Assembly (NCBI GenBank): GCA_017893485.1
Contig: CM030360.1
Location: 143,724,697 to 143,788,696, forward strand
Origin: Hemerocallis citrina
Taxonomy: Eukaryota > Streptophyta > Magnoliopsida > Asparagales > Asphodelaceae
DNA length: 64,000 bases
Reading direction: 5' to 3'
Shown here: in pieces, positions 55,570-64,000 of the stretch
Numbering within the stretch: the first letter of the stretch is position 1
Layout: every line of letters starts with the position of its first letter
Made by a program: the position numbers and the translations under genes
The notes under the pieces: model-generated
The model's input: the letters and a program-made list of their open reading frames with translations, nothing else
What the model was told of the DNA's origin: nothing
The model's database searches: none

Positions 55570-56046
55570 CATTGGGCTCTAAACCATCGTTAGAGTTGTT
55601 CGACGGTTGTGGGAGCAGTTCCGAATGGCGACCTACTTCTAGCTCGCTTAAGAGCGAGCTTGCGAAGTAGACTCGAGCCAAGTTTTGGACTCCGAACCAT
55701 CGGTAGAGTAGTTCAATGGTTGTGGGAGCAGTTCCGAATGGCGACCTACTTCTAGCTCGCTTAAGAGCGAGCTTGCGAAGTAGACTCAAGCCAAGTTTTG
55801 GACTCCGAACCATCGGTAGAGTAGTTCAACGGTTGTGGGAGCAGTTCTGAATGGCGACCTACTTCTAGCTCGCTTAAGAGCGAGCTTGCGAAGTAGACTC
55901 GAGCCAAGTTTTGGACTCCAAACTATCGGTAGAGTTGTTCAACAGTTGTGGGAGCAATTCCGAATGGTGACCTACTTCTAGCTCGCTTAAGAGCGAGCTT
56001 GCGAAGTAGACTCGAGCCAAGTTTTGGACTCCGAACCATCGGTAGA
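55570..56046. repeat. Tandem array, 113-bp unit, 4.2 copies, each with a hairpin
   Basis: The marker acctacttctagctcgc occurs at 55631, 55744, 55857 and 55970. Each unit carries agctcgcttaagagcgagct, an 8-bp perfect stem with a taag loop. Confidence 0.92.
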
Positions 56047-56220
56047 GCGAAAAGTAGAGGCAGAGAGAAGTAACAATTTTTACAAGTAAAATATGAAAAA
56101 GCTCTTTATTGATGACTAATGGTCGGCTGCTTCAAAAGTTGCTAGCTGTTATTACAAGAGAGAAATAAAGGAAAAACATTACAAGTAATAGGAGAGGAAC
56201 GGTTCGACATCCCACAATAC

Positions 56221-57712
56221 TTAGTGAGGCGTTGGTGCTCTCTCTTGGTATTTTAGAAGATGGTCGGCATTCCAGGTCCTGGGGATCTCTCTGCCTTCGA
56301 GGTCTTCTAGTCTGTATGTCCCGGGCCGAACCTCTTTGACGATCTTATAGGGTCCCTCCCAATTTGGAGCCAGTTTGCTCTTCTGACCGGGGAAAGAGAT
56401 GGCTAACTTTCTGAGGACCAAGTCCCCTTCTTTGAGGTCGGTAGGACGGACTCTCTTGTTGTATGCCAACTCGATCCTTCTTCGGTAACCTTGTTGATGA
56501 ATGGCAGCTCTTTTGATCTCATCGATCAGGTCTAGATTTGCTCAGAGTTCTCGGGCATTTTGTTCTCCCTCATAAGCCATTAGTCGGGGAGAGGATATTC
56601 CAACTTTTAGGGGGATCATAGCTTCGGACCCATAGGTGAGGTTGAATGGAGACTCGCCTGTGGGGGTCCGTTTTGTGGTGCGGTAGTTCCACAGCACGTT
56701 GGGGAGTTGATCGACCCATAAGCCTTTGGAACATTTATCCAACCTCTTCTTAATGCTGGAGAGGATCTGTCTGTTAGCATTCTCGACTTGGCCATTCGAC
56801 TGGGGATGGGAAACGAAGGAGAATCGGTGTTGGATGGCAAGGTCTTCGCATAGAGCTCGGAAGGCGGCCCCGGTAAACTGGGTTCCGTTGTCTGTTATGA
56901 GGACCCGCGGGATGCCGAATCGGCAGATTACGCTCTTCCAAAAGAACTGAACTACCTTGTTCTCGGTGATCGTGGCCAAGGGCTTGGCCTCTATCCATTT
57001 TGAGAAGTAGTCGATTGCCACGACTAAGAATTTGAACTGACCGGGAGCCGGTTGAAATGGCCCTAGTAAATCCATTCCCCACATTGCGAAAGGGATTGGA
57101 CTTGATAGGGAAGTGAGTGGAGCTTGTGGGAGGCGTCGGATGTCGGAGTACTTCTGACAAGAGCTGCATTGCCGAACGTGTCGTTCGGCGTCTCGTAGGA
57201 GAGTGGGCCAGAAATATCCGTAATTCAACACTTTACGGGCTAAGGATCTGGATCCCGAATGTGCCCTGCCAATGCCCTCGTGAAGTTCTTGTAGGGCGTA
57301 GTCAGCCTGCTCGGGGGAGAGGCATCTCAGGTAGGGCCTGCCGTCTACCTGTGTGAAGGAGCGTTTATATAAGATGCCTCCGATTAGTGTGTAACGCTCG
57401 GTTCGGGTTCTCAATCTTCGAGCTTCCTTAGGATCTTCGGGGAGGAGCCCGTCCCTCAAGAATTCAACGAGGGTTTTCATCCAGTTATCTTCAAGCAGGA
57501 CAGGCAGCGACTCCATAGAGTCGGAAGTTTCGTCCTCTATACTTGGCTTCAGGAGGACCTCTATCAAGACGGTCTGCTCGAGACCTTGGAGGGAGGAAGA
57601 TGCTAGTTTGGAGAGGGCGTCGGCCTGGGCATTTTCTTCCCGGGGGATTCGTTGGATGAGGGCTTCTTCAAACAGTGCCATGAGGCTCCTGGCCTTGGCT
57701 AAGTATTTAATG
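56221..57712 (-). pseudogene. Gypsy-5 RNase H end and integrase, one nonsense codon
   Basis: Open from the truncation (57712) to a TGA at 56542-56544, then continuing in the same frame to the natural stop at 56221. It begins with the RNase H C-terminus (KYLAKARSLMALFEEALIQR). Integrase has the HHCC finger (LHEGIGRAHSGS ... RQCSSCQKYS), MWGMDLLGPF, LITDNGTQFTG and QVENANRQIL, with all three D, D, E residues present, then NEY-type WNYRTTKRTPTGESPF. The C-terminal part has LAPNWEGPYKIV. Gypsy-6 has Arg at the nonsense position, so a CGA to TGA change is likely. The ATG at 57741 lies in unrelated flanking sequence. Confidence 0.9.
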
Positions 57713-57812
57713 TTGGATCCTGTAGGCGAGGCAACAAACACTAGAGGGGGGGTGAATAGTGTTAATTAAAAACTGCGGAATAAATAAATTTTTCTTCGGT
57801 GCAGTCGACTTA
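57713..57812. other. 100-bp spacer between gypsy-5 and gypsy-6
   Basis: It contains 'gtaggcgaggcaacaaacac' and a G run (gaggggggggtgaatagtg) that looks like a polypurine tract of another LTR element. It belongs to neither gypsy copy and is not otherwise identified. Confidence 0.4.
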
Positions 57813-58473
57813 TGATATGGCTAAAAATGGGGTTAAATCGGAATCGTCCAAACGGAACACGAATCTTGAAGTACAGGGGTAAAACGGTAATTTCACCAAC
57901 CGAAGGGTCCAAACCGGGTGTCGGGTCTTCACCTCAAAAACCCAATAACCCACGAATGGATCCACCTCAAAGTGGGTGCGCGTTTTAACCCGTTACGCAC
58001 CCATTCCGTCGGGATAAAATCAAGGTCCCTGATTAACCTTAACCAACGGCCCTGATTCACATCCCCCCTACCACTGGGAGCCAGGGATTAAATTCCTTAA
58101 CTGATTAGGGGGAATATACCTTATCAGATTACTTTCCTTATCTGACTACAAGGAATATTACTTATCTAATCACGGGAATTACATTCCTAATCCAGTCCCT
58201 AAGACGCCTATAAATACCCCCCATCCATCTCCATTGCGAGGTAATCAATCTTTCACCAGTTTTTTACGCTCTTTCATAGTCTGCCAGATTACTGACTTGA
58301 GCGTCGGAGGGTGCGTCGCCGGGAACAACCCTGGTGTCTCTCACTTTTTGCAGGTGCACGGCAGGAACGACGATCGAGGCCCGACGGAACAGGTACGCAG
58401 GTTTTTCTATTCAGTTTCCCCAAGAATCCACAAGTTCTATCTGTTTGCCCCCACACCAAATTTAGCGGCAACA
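57813..58473 (+). repeat. Gypsy-6 5' LTR (661 bp)
   Basis: It starts tgatatggctaaaaatggg and ends agcggcaaca. TATA box tataaata is at 58209-58216, about 260 bp before the end of the LTR. The R/U5 part includes 'gagcgtcggagg', also found in gypsy-4. Confidence 0.9.
58209..58216 (+). promoter_or_regulatory. TATA box of the gypsy-6 LTR
   Basis: tataaata in the context gcctataaataccccc. The same context is conserved in both gypsy-4 LTRs (30220 and 41326), so it is probably the functional core promoter. Confidence 0.7.
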
Positions 58474-58493
58474 GATTGGCACCGTCTGTGGGA
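58474..58493 (+). other. Gypsy-6 primer binding site
   Basis: gattggcaccgtctgtggga directly follows the LTR and matches the Tat/Athila-type site up to a G-to-A change in the TGGCGCC part. Confidence 0.8.
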
Positions 58494-58545
58494 AACTAAC
58501 GAATAGGGACCTCTCCTCTTTCCGGTGAACAGGTTTTCTCCTGCC

Positions 58546-61500
58546 ATGCCGCCTCGCAAAGTTAGATCTAGGGGCTCCAACCGAGCGCCCAACCCTGACC
58601 AACAAGAAGTCATTCCTGATCCCGCTCAGCAACAAGGGCAACTCCCTCCTACCATGGAAGAGCCACTCCAACGGAACCCTCCACCTCCTGATCCAAAGGG
58701 GCCTAACCCCCAGAAACAGCCTCTTCACCAAGAGAACATCTCCATCCACAATGCCTCCAGTGCCTCCATGGCCTCCCATCACCCCCGAGCCTCTGGTCGC
58801 CACAATGCCCCTCCCAAACGCCCGGAAGATGATGATCTTCGTCGCCATCTGGACGAAAAGCGGGCTCGGGGGGAAGCCTCCCACCAGCAAGAGCGATCCC
58901 CCCGTCGCCGAGAGCACAGGAGGTCTCCCGTTCGAAGAGGGAGAAAGGACTCCCCCGATCACTACCGAAGGAGGCACTCTCTAGCAGGTCGGCAGCAGCC
59001 TAGGAACAATGAGGCACCCATCACCCGTGCCGAGTTCCAGCAATTCCAAGCAATGGTACAACAGGCCCTCAACCTCCGTCAGAACCCCATCGAGCCGAGG
59101 GCCCCATCCCCTCCTCCGGTCCGGAGCCCTCGCCAACGGTCCCCTTCTCCTCGACCCGCTCCTACCAATTCCAGACGCACCCCAAGTCCTCGTCGTTCTC
59201 GAAGTTACCATCGCCGCAGCCCTCGCTCCCCCTCATACGAAGACGAGTCCCGTGGCTCGGCAGATCACCGTCGGAGAGATGACACCATGAACCGCCGTCT
59301 AAACGAGGTGGAGAAACTCTTGGGACAGATGAACCGAGAAGAGGAGCTTAGGGGGAGGACCCTACGTCCTAGCCGACCCCCGTTCTCCCGGACCATAGTA
59401 GATGCTCCTGTTCCCTTCGGTTTCAAACCTCCCCAGTTCGAGAACTACACTGGGGAGACCGATCCAGTTGACCACATCGAAAGCTTTAAGACTTTGATGC
59501 TCCTCCATCAAGCTTCCGATGCCCTCCTCTGCAAAACATTCCCTGCAACTCTGAAAGGCCCAGCTCGAGAATGGTACTCTCGCCTTGCCCCGGCGTCAAT
59601 ATTTTCCTTCGAACAGTTCGAAACCCTGTTCATCACCCATTTCGTCAGCAGCCGAAGGGCCGAGAAGACCAGCATCTCCCTATTGCACCTCCGTCAGCAG
59701 AAGGGGGAGAAATTGAGGGACTACGTGAAGAGGTTCACAGCTGAGGCCAGAACCATCGCATCCCTCGATCAATCCGTCGCTACCGCGGCGTTCCAATCCA
59801 ATATCCTTAATTCCAACCTCCGCTCCTCCCTCGCCAAGAAACCGCCGCACGACTTTTCTGACCTCCTCCTCCGCACTGAAAAATACATCCGAGCTGAGGA
59901 GGCCGAGGAACAGCCCAACTGGGAAGGAACCGCCTCCGGGTCTAAGAGGAAGGGAGCGGAAGAAGAGGGACCAAAAAAGTTTCAGAAGGATAATGCTGGC
60001 CAGCGCCGACCTCCCCCTAGATTTGAAAAGTTTACTCCCCTCACCACAAACATCTCCGCCATTTTCATGGAAGTCGAAAAAGAAGGGGTCTTACCTCCAG
60101 CTCCAAAGATGAACACCCCTGCCAAAAGAAGGGATAGAGAGAAATGGTGCCGCTATCACCGGGACCATGGGCACGACACTAACGATTGCCGAGCGCTAAG
60201 AAACGAGATTGAGGCCCTTATCCAGAGGGGGCAGTTGGCAAAATTCGTGAGAAAGGACCAAGCCGAGCTTCCTCCCCAGCCTCGGGGGGCTAACAAACGT
60301 CCAGAGCGAGAAGAGACGCCAGAGTTTGAGGAAGAACGAGTCCTCCACCTCATCCACGGGGGTCCAATGGGGGGCTCCTCGAACTCTTCTCGGAAAGCTT
60401 TTATTAGAGAAGTGAACTCTGTCCGAGCCACCCCTCCTCCCAAAGGCCTCAGAGTGCCCGTCACCTTTTCTGACGAAGATCTCGAGGGAGTCCGCACCCC
60501 TCATTGTGACGCACTTGTCATCAGTCTTCACATGGCCAATTTCAAAGTCGAAAGAATCTTAGTAGATAACGGTTCCTCCGTAAACATCCTATTCCTCGAT
60601 GCTTTTAAGGGGCTGAAGCTCTCCCGAGACAGACTCAAGCCCGCCGGGTATACGCTCCATGGGTTCACGGGAGTGCCGGTGACGATCGAAGGGGTGATTA
60701 CCCTCGATGTCACAGCAGGAAAAACTCCTACCACCCGCACGGAGTCAATGGATTTCATGGTCGTAGATGTCCCAGCGGCCTACAACGTCATTTTGGGTCG
60801 GCCCGGCCTTGCCGCCCTTGAAGCCGTCCCTTCTGCCTATCATCTCAAAATGAAATTCCCCACTCGGGCTGGGGTGGGAGAGGTAAGGGGCAATCAGGAG
60901 CAGGCCCGCAAGTGTTATATGACTTCCACCCTCGGACCCGTCCTCTCCTTAGAAACACTCGAGATCCCCCAAGACGCTGCTCGGCCAACTTCCGAGCCGG
61001 TAGACGAGTTGGAAGAGGTACTCTTCTCGGAGCAGGAGCCGACCCGCAGGTTCTTTGTCAGCAAGACCCTCCCATCCGCCCTATACGCGGATATCGTAGA
61101 ATGCATCCGAGCCAACCAAGACCTCTTCGCATGGACAGCCGCAGACATGCCCGGTATCTCCGAAGAACTCTTGGTCCATCGCCTCAGTGTTGATCCGGGG
61201 TCCAAACCGGTCCAGCAGAAGAGGCGCAAGTTCGCTCCCGAGCGTCAGCTCGCTATCAAAGAGGAGGTGGACAAACTGTTGAAGGCCCGGTTCATACAGG
61301 AAGTAAATTATCCTGAGTGGTTGTCAAACGTAGTGATGGTGAAAAAGTCCAACGGGACATGGAGAATCTGTATTGATTTCACTGACCTTAACAAGGCTTG
61401 CCCTAAAGACCCCTTCCCTCTACCGAGCATCGACACTCTGATTGACGCAACCTCGGGACATGAGCTCCTCAGCTTCATGGACGCTTTCTCGGGTTACAAT

Positions 61501-64000
61501 CAGATAAGGATGTTCCCCCCGGATTTTCCGAAGACATCTTTTGTGACCGACCAAGGGCTCTACTGCTACAGAGTCATGCCTTTCGGCCTAAAGAATGCCG
61601 GGGCAACATACCAGCGCCTTGTTAACAAGGTATTTCAGGCACAGATTGGCCGAAACATGGAAGTGTACGTGGACGACATGCTTGTGAAAAGCATCCGAGG
61701 CGTTGATCATGTGGCTGACCTTCAAGAAGCATTTGATGTTTTAAGAAAGCACAATATGAGACTCAACCCGAACAAGTGTGCGTTCGGCGTCTCATCAGGG
61801 AAGTTCCTCGGCTTCATGGTTAGCCAACGAGGAATTGAAGCGAATCCAGAAAAGATCAAGGCCATACTGGACATGGCCCCTCCTAGAAATGTCAAGGAAG
61901 TTCAAAGATTGACTGGTCGCCTGGCCGCCATAGGGCACTTTCTGTCGAAGTCCGGGGAGAAGTGCCTCCCGTTCTTCAAAGCCCTCAGGGGGGCTAAGGG
62001 ATTCGAGTGGGGGCAGCAACAACAAGACTCCTTCGACCAGCTTAAGGCTTACCTCGTCAACCCACCTCTTCTCAGCAAACCCATACCGGGAGAACCACTC
62101 TACCTCTACTTGGCAGCCTCCGAACAGACGCTTAGTGCGGTCCTGGTCAGAGAAGAAGAAAGAACTCAGAAGCCCATTTACTACGTCAGCAAAGTGCTCC
62201 GGGACGCCGAGCTCCGGTACCCAAAAATCGAGAAAATAGCCTACGCCCTAATAATGGCTGCGAGAAAGCTTCGGCCATATTTCCAGTCTCATTCGATGGT
62301 CGTTCTTACCGACCAGCCGCTGAAACAGATCCTTCACAAGCTAGAGACTTCCGGCCGCCTCATGAAATGGTCGATCGAGCTGAGCCAACATGATATTACT
62401 TATCAGCCTCGAACCGCAATCAAGGCGCAGGCACTGGCCGAATTCATAGTTGAAACAACTATCCCCGACTCCGAACAAACAACGAAGGGACCGCCCGTCT
62501 GGTCGGTATATGTCGATGGATCCTCTTGCAACGAGGGGAGCGGGGCAGGAGTCATCCTCACGGGCCCAGACGACTTTGTCCTCCAATACTCCCTCCGGAT
62601 AAACTTCAAAGCCTCGAATAACGAAGCCGAATACGAGGCACTCATAGCCGGCCTTGGGATGGCCCGAAACGCAGGGGCGCGACACCTGCAGATCTTCAGC
62701 GACTCTCAGTTGGTCGTCAACCAGGTCCTCGGCGAATATGAAGCCCGCGATGACAGGATGGTAAAGTACTTGGCTAAAGTAAAGAGCCTCATGGCGCTCT
62801 TCGAGGAGGCCCTCATCCGAAGAATTCCCAGAGAAGAAAATGCCCAGGCCGACGCCCTGTCCAAATTAGCTTCCTCATCCCTGCAAGGCCTCGAACAAAC
62901 TGTTCTGATAGAAGTCCTCCTCAAGCCAAGCATAGAGGACGAGGCTTTCAACTCCGTCGAAACACTGCCACTCCCCCTCGAAGATAATTGGATGAAGCCC
63001 CTCGTCGAGTTTTTAAGAGACGGACTCCTCCCAAGGGATCCGAAAGAAGCCCGAAAGATAAGGACCCGAGCCGAGCGTTATATATTGGTCGAAGGCATTC
63101 TGTATAAGCGCTCCTTCACCCAGGTGGACGGTCGACCCTACCTAAGGTGCCTCTCCCCCGGACAAGCCGACTACGCCCTGCAGGAGCTCCATGAGGGCAT
63201 CGGCGGAGCCCACTCCGGCTCCAGAGCCTTGGCGCGCAAAGTGTTAAACTACGGGTATTACTGGCCCACTCTCCTACGGGACGCCGAACAACACGTTCGG
63301 CAATGTACCTCCTGCCAGAAGTATTCCGATATCCGACGCCTTCCACAAGCACCACTCTCCTCCCTATCAAGTCCGATCCCCTTTGCAATGTGGGGGATGG
63401 ATTTACTAAGGCCATTTCCACCGGCCCCCGGACAATTGAAGTTCCTAGTCGTGGCAGTCGACTATTTCTCGAAATGGATAGAGGCCGAGCCCCTGGCTAC
63501 AATTACCGAACATAGAGTCGTTCAATTCTTCTGGAAAAATGTAATCTGCCGATTTGGTGTTCCTCGGGTCGTAGTTACAGATAACGGTACGCAGTTCGCT
63601 GGAGCTGCCTTCCGAGCCTTATGTGAAGACCTAGCCATACAACACCGCTTCTCCTCCGTCTCCCATCCCCAGTCAAATGGCCAAGCCGAGAATGCCAACC
63701 GACAGATCCTCTCCGGCATCAAAAAGAGACTCGACAAGTGCTCCAAGGGATTGTGGGTCGATCAGCTGCCCAATGTGTTGTGGAATTATCGAACCACAAA
63801 GCGGACCCCGACAGGCGAGAGTCCGTTCAATCTCACCTATGGGTCCGAGGCCCTCATCCCACTAGAAGTTGGGATACCCTCTCCTCGCCTGATAGCCTTT
63901 GAAGAAGAACAGAATGCCAGGGAGCTCAGAACGAGCCTAGACTTGATAGACGAAATCCGGGAAAGGGCAGCCATACGGCAGCAAGGTTACCGGAGAAGAA
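58546..64000 (+). CDS. Gypsy-6 Gag-Pol polyprotein (partial at the window edge)
   Basis: One open frame of 1,818 codons from the ATG at 58546 to the edge. Order and residues: Arg/Ser/Pro-rich N-terminus (1-290); capsid-type Gag from about 298 (FENYTGETDPVDHIESF); zinc-knuckle variant CRYHRDHGHDTNDC at 535-548, with His for the second Cys; protease ILVDNGSS with Asp 674; RT with YVDDMLVKS at 1041-1049; RNase H with VYVDGSS (Asp 1324), NNEAEYEAL and FSDSQLV; integrase with an HHCC finger and catalytic Asp 1619, Asp 1679 and Glu 1715 (D-59-D-35-E). All markers checked lie in the same frame and all catalytic residues are present. It could supply proteins to itself and to related defective copies such as gypsy-5. 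Confidence 0.93.
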   Translation, partial: MPPRKVRSRGSNRAPNPDQQEVIPDPAQQQGQLPPTMEEPLQRNPPPPDPKGPNPQKQPLHQENISIHNASSASMASHHPRASGRHNAPPKRPEDDDLRRHLDEKRARGEASHQQERSPRRREHRRSPVRRGRKDSPDHYRRRHSLAGRQQPRNNEAPITRAEFQQFQAMVQQALNLRQNPIEPRAPSPPPVRSPRQRSPSPRPAPTNSRRTPSPRRSRSYHRRSPRSPSYEDESRGSADHRRRDDTMNRRLNEVEKLLGQMNREEELRGRTLRPSRPPFSRTIVDAPVPFGFKPPQFENYTGETDPVDHIESFKTLMLLHQASDALLCKTFPATLKGPAREWYSRLAPASIFSFEQFETLFITHFVSSRRAEKTSISLLHLRQQKGEKLRDYVKRFTAEARTIASLDQSVATAAFQSNILNSNLRSSLAKKPPHDFSDLLLRTEKYIRAEEAEEQPNWEGTASGSKRKGAEEEGPKKFQKDNAGQRRPPPRFEKFTPLTTNISAIFMEVEKEGVLPPAPKMNTPAKRRDREKWCRYHRDHGHDTNDCRALRNEIEALIQRGQLAKFVRKDQAELPPQPRGANKRPEREETPEFEEERVLHLIHGGPMGGSSNSSRKAFIREVNSVRATPPPKGLRVPVTFSDEDLEGVRTPHCDALVISLHMANFKVERILVDNGSSVNILFLDAFKGLKLSRDRLKPAGYTLHGFTGVPVTIEGVITLDVTAGKTPTTRTESMDFMVVDVPAAYNVILGRPGLAALEAVPSAYHLKMKFPTRAGVGEVRGNQEQARKCYMTSTLGPVLSLETLEIPQDAARPTSEPVDELEEVLFSEQEPTRRFFVSKTLPSALYADIVECIRANQDLFAWTAADMPGISEELLVHRLSVDPGSKPVQQKRRKFAPERQLAIKEEVDKLLKARFIQEVNYPEWLSNVVMVKKSNGTWRICIDFTDLNKACPKDPFPLPSIDTLIDATSGHELLSFMDAFSGYNQIRMFPPDFPKTSFVTDQGLYCYRVMPFGLKNAGATYQRLVNKVFQAQIGRNMEVYVDDMLVKSIRGVDHVADLQEAFDVLRKHNMRLNPNKCAFGVSSGKFLGFMVSQRGIEANPEKIKAILDMAPPRNVKEVQRLTGRLAAIGHFLSKSGEKCLPFFKALRGAKGFEWGQQQQDSFDQLKAYLVNPPLLSKPIPGEPLYLYLAASEQTLSAVLVREEERTQKPIYYVSKVLRDAELRYPKIEKIAYALIMAARKLRPYFQSHSMVVLTDQPLKQILHKLETSGRLMKWSIELSQHDITYQPRTAIKAQALAEFIVETTIPDSEQTTKGPPVWSVYVDGSSCNEGSGAGVILTGPDDFVLQYSLRINFKASNNEAEYEALIAGLGMARNAGARHLQIFSDSQLVVNQVLGEYEARDDRMVKYLAKVKSLMALFEEALIRRIPREENAQADALSKLASSSLQGLEQTVLIEVLLKPSIEDEAFNSVETLPLPLEDNWMKPLVEFLRDGLLPRDPKEARKIRTRAERYILVEGILYKRSFTQVDGRPYLRCLSPGQADYALQELHEGIGGAHSGSRALARKVLNYGYYWPTLLRDAEQHVRQCTSCQKYSDIRRLPQAPLSSLSSPIPFAMWGMDLLRPFPPAPGQLKFLVVAVDYFSKWIEAEPLATITEHRVVQFFWKNVICRFGVPRVVVTDNGTQFAGAAFRALCEDLAIQHRFSSVSHPQSNGQAENANRQILSGIKKRLDKCSKGLWVDQLPNVLWNYRTTKRTPTGESPFNLTYGSEALIPLEVGIPSPRLIAFEEEQNARELRTSLDLIDEIRERAAIRQQGYRRR

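Larger units (their letters stand above)
48849..57712 (-). mobile_element. Gypsy-5: minus-strand Tat-type element, 5'-truncated, with an antisense gene
   Basis: The 3' LTR (48849-49445) is at the left; the internal region runs rightward in antisense: tandem arrays, an antisense gene (51932-54733) and integrase/RNase H (56221-57712). The element stops abruptly at about 57712 inside the RNase H-integrase linker, so gag, protease, RT and the 5' LTR are lost. Its LTR and pol closely match gypsy-6, which lies in the opposite orientation just beyond. Confidence 0.88.
57813..64000 (+). mobile_element. Gypsy-6: Tat-type LTR retrotransposon with open gag-pol, cut by the window edge
   Basis: 5' LTR, primer site and an uninterrupted polyprotein frame. 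The 3' part, any antisense gene and the 3' LTR lie beyond 64000, so a target duplication cannot be tested. It is of the same family as gypsy-5 and related to gypsy-4. Confidence 0.93.

Noticed and set aside
60156..60758. Minus-strand frames inside gypsy-6
   Set aside because: Shadows of the open Gag-Pol frame.

Overview
This window is a transposon-dense stretch of a flowering-plant nuclear genome, probably a eudicot. The evidence is nested LTR retrotransposons with plant-type primer binding sites, a ZMYM1-like hAT transposase with an exact 8-bp target duplication, MITEs, and one split host gene resembling plant XRI1. I see no rRNA, tRNA, CRISPR array or bacterial-type operon. The species cannot be named from the sequence.

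Layout, left to right. (1) 1-6922: AT-rich DNA holding a complete hAT element (1491-4915, intact 837-aa minus-strand transposase), a purine/pyrimidine-rich fold-back element (4956-5947), a hairpin MITE (6157-6328), microsatellites and a clean 154-bp tandem duplication. (2) 6923-23130: a 16.2-kb element bounded by about 1.04-kb inverted arms, Mutator-like in layout. Two copia retrotransposons are nested in it: copia-1 (9628-16377, TSD ttatc), itself broken in gag by a solo LTR (10711-11954), and gag-less copia-2 (16995-21172, TSD agatt). (3) 23498-25167, minus strand: the only convincing host gene, a four-exon XRI1-like gene of about 248 codons, which has to be assembled across introns. (4) 26232-29714: decayed copia-3. 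(5) 29895-41648: gypsy-4, a degraded Tat-type element with several satellite-like arrays in its 3' part and a TRIM-like solo LTR inside. (6) 41650-42650: minus-strand copia 3' end. (7) 42651-48848: a three-level nest. TRIM-A has its 3' LTR split by a long solo LTR (43648-48623, TSD gaagc), which in turn contains TRIM-B, a concatemer of four LTRs and two internal domains flanked by one TSD (gatgt). (8) 48849-57712: gypsy-5, a minus-strand, 5'-truncated Tat element carrying a spliced antisense gene (51932-54058) and three tandem arrays. (9) 57813-64000: gypsy-6, a plus-strand Tat element of the same family with an uninterrupted Gag-PR-RT-RNaseH-integrase frame that runs off the right edge.

How the parts work together. 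The window records successive insertions, and exact target duplications allow many to be ordered: the inverted-arm element is older than copia-1 and copia-2, and copia-1 is older than its internal solo LTR; TRIM-A is older than the solo LTR, which is older than TRIM-B. The hAT transposase and the gypsy-6 polyprotein look coding-competent; the other pol genes are broken. The TRIMs encode nothing and would need proteins supplied in trans. The most unusual items are the TRIM-B concatemer, a short block conserved among otherwise dissimilar TRIM LTRs at the predicted RNA 5' end, and the spliced antisense gene of gypsy-5.
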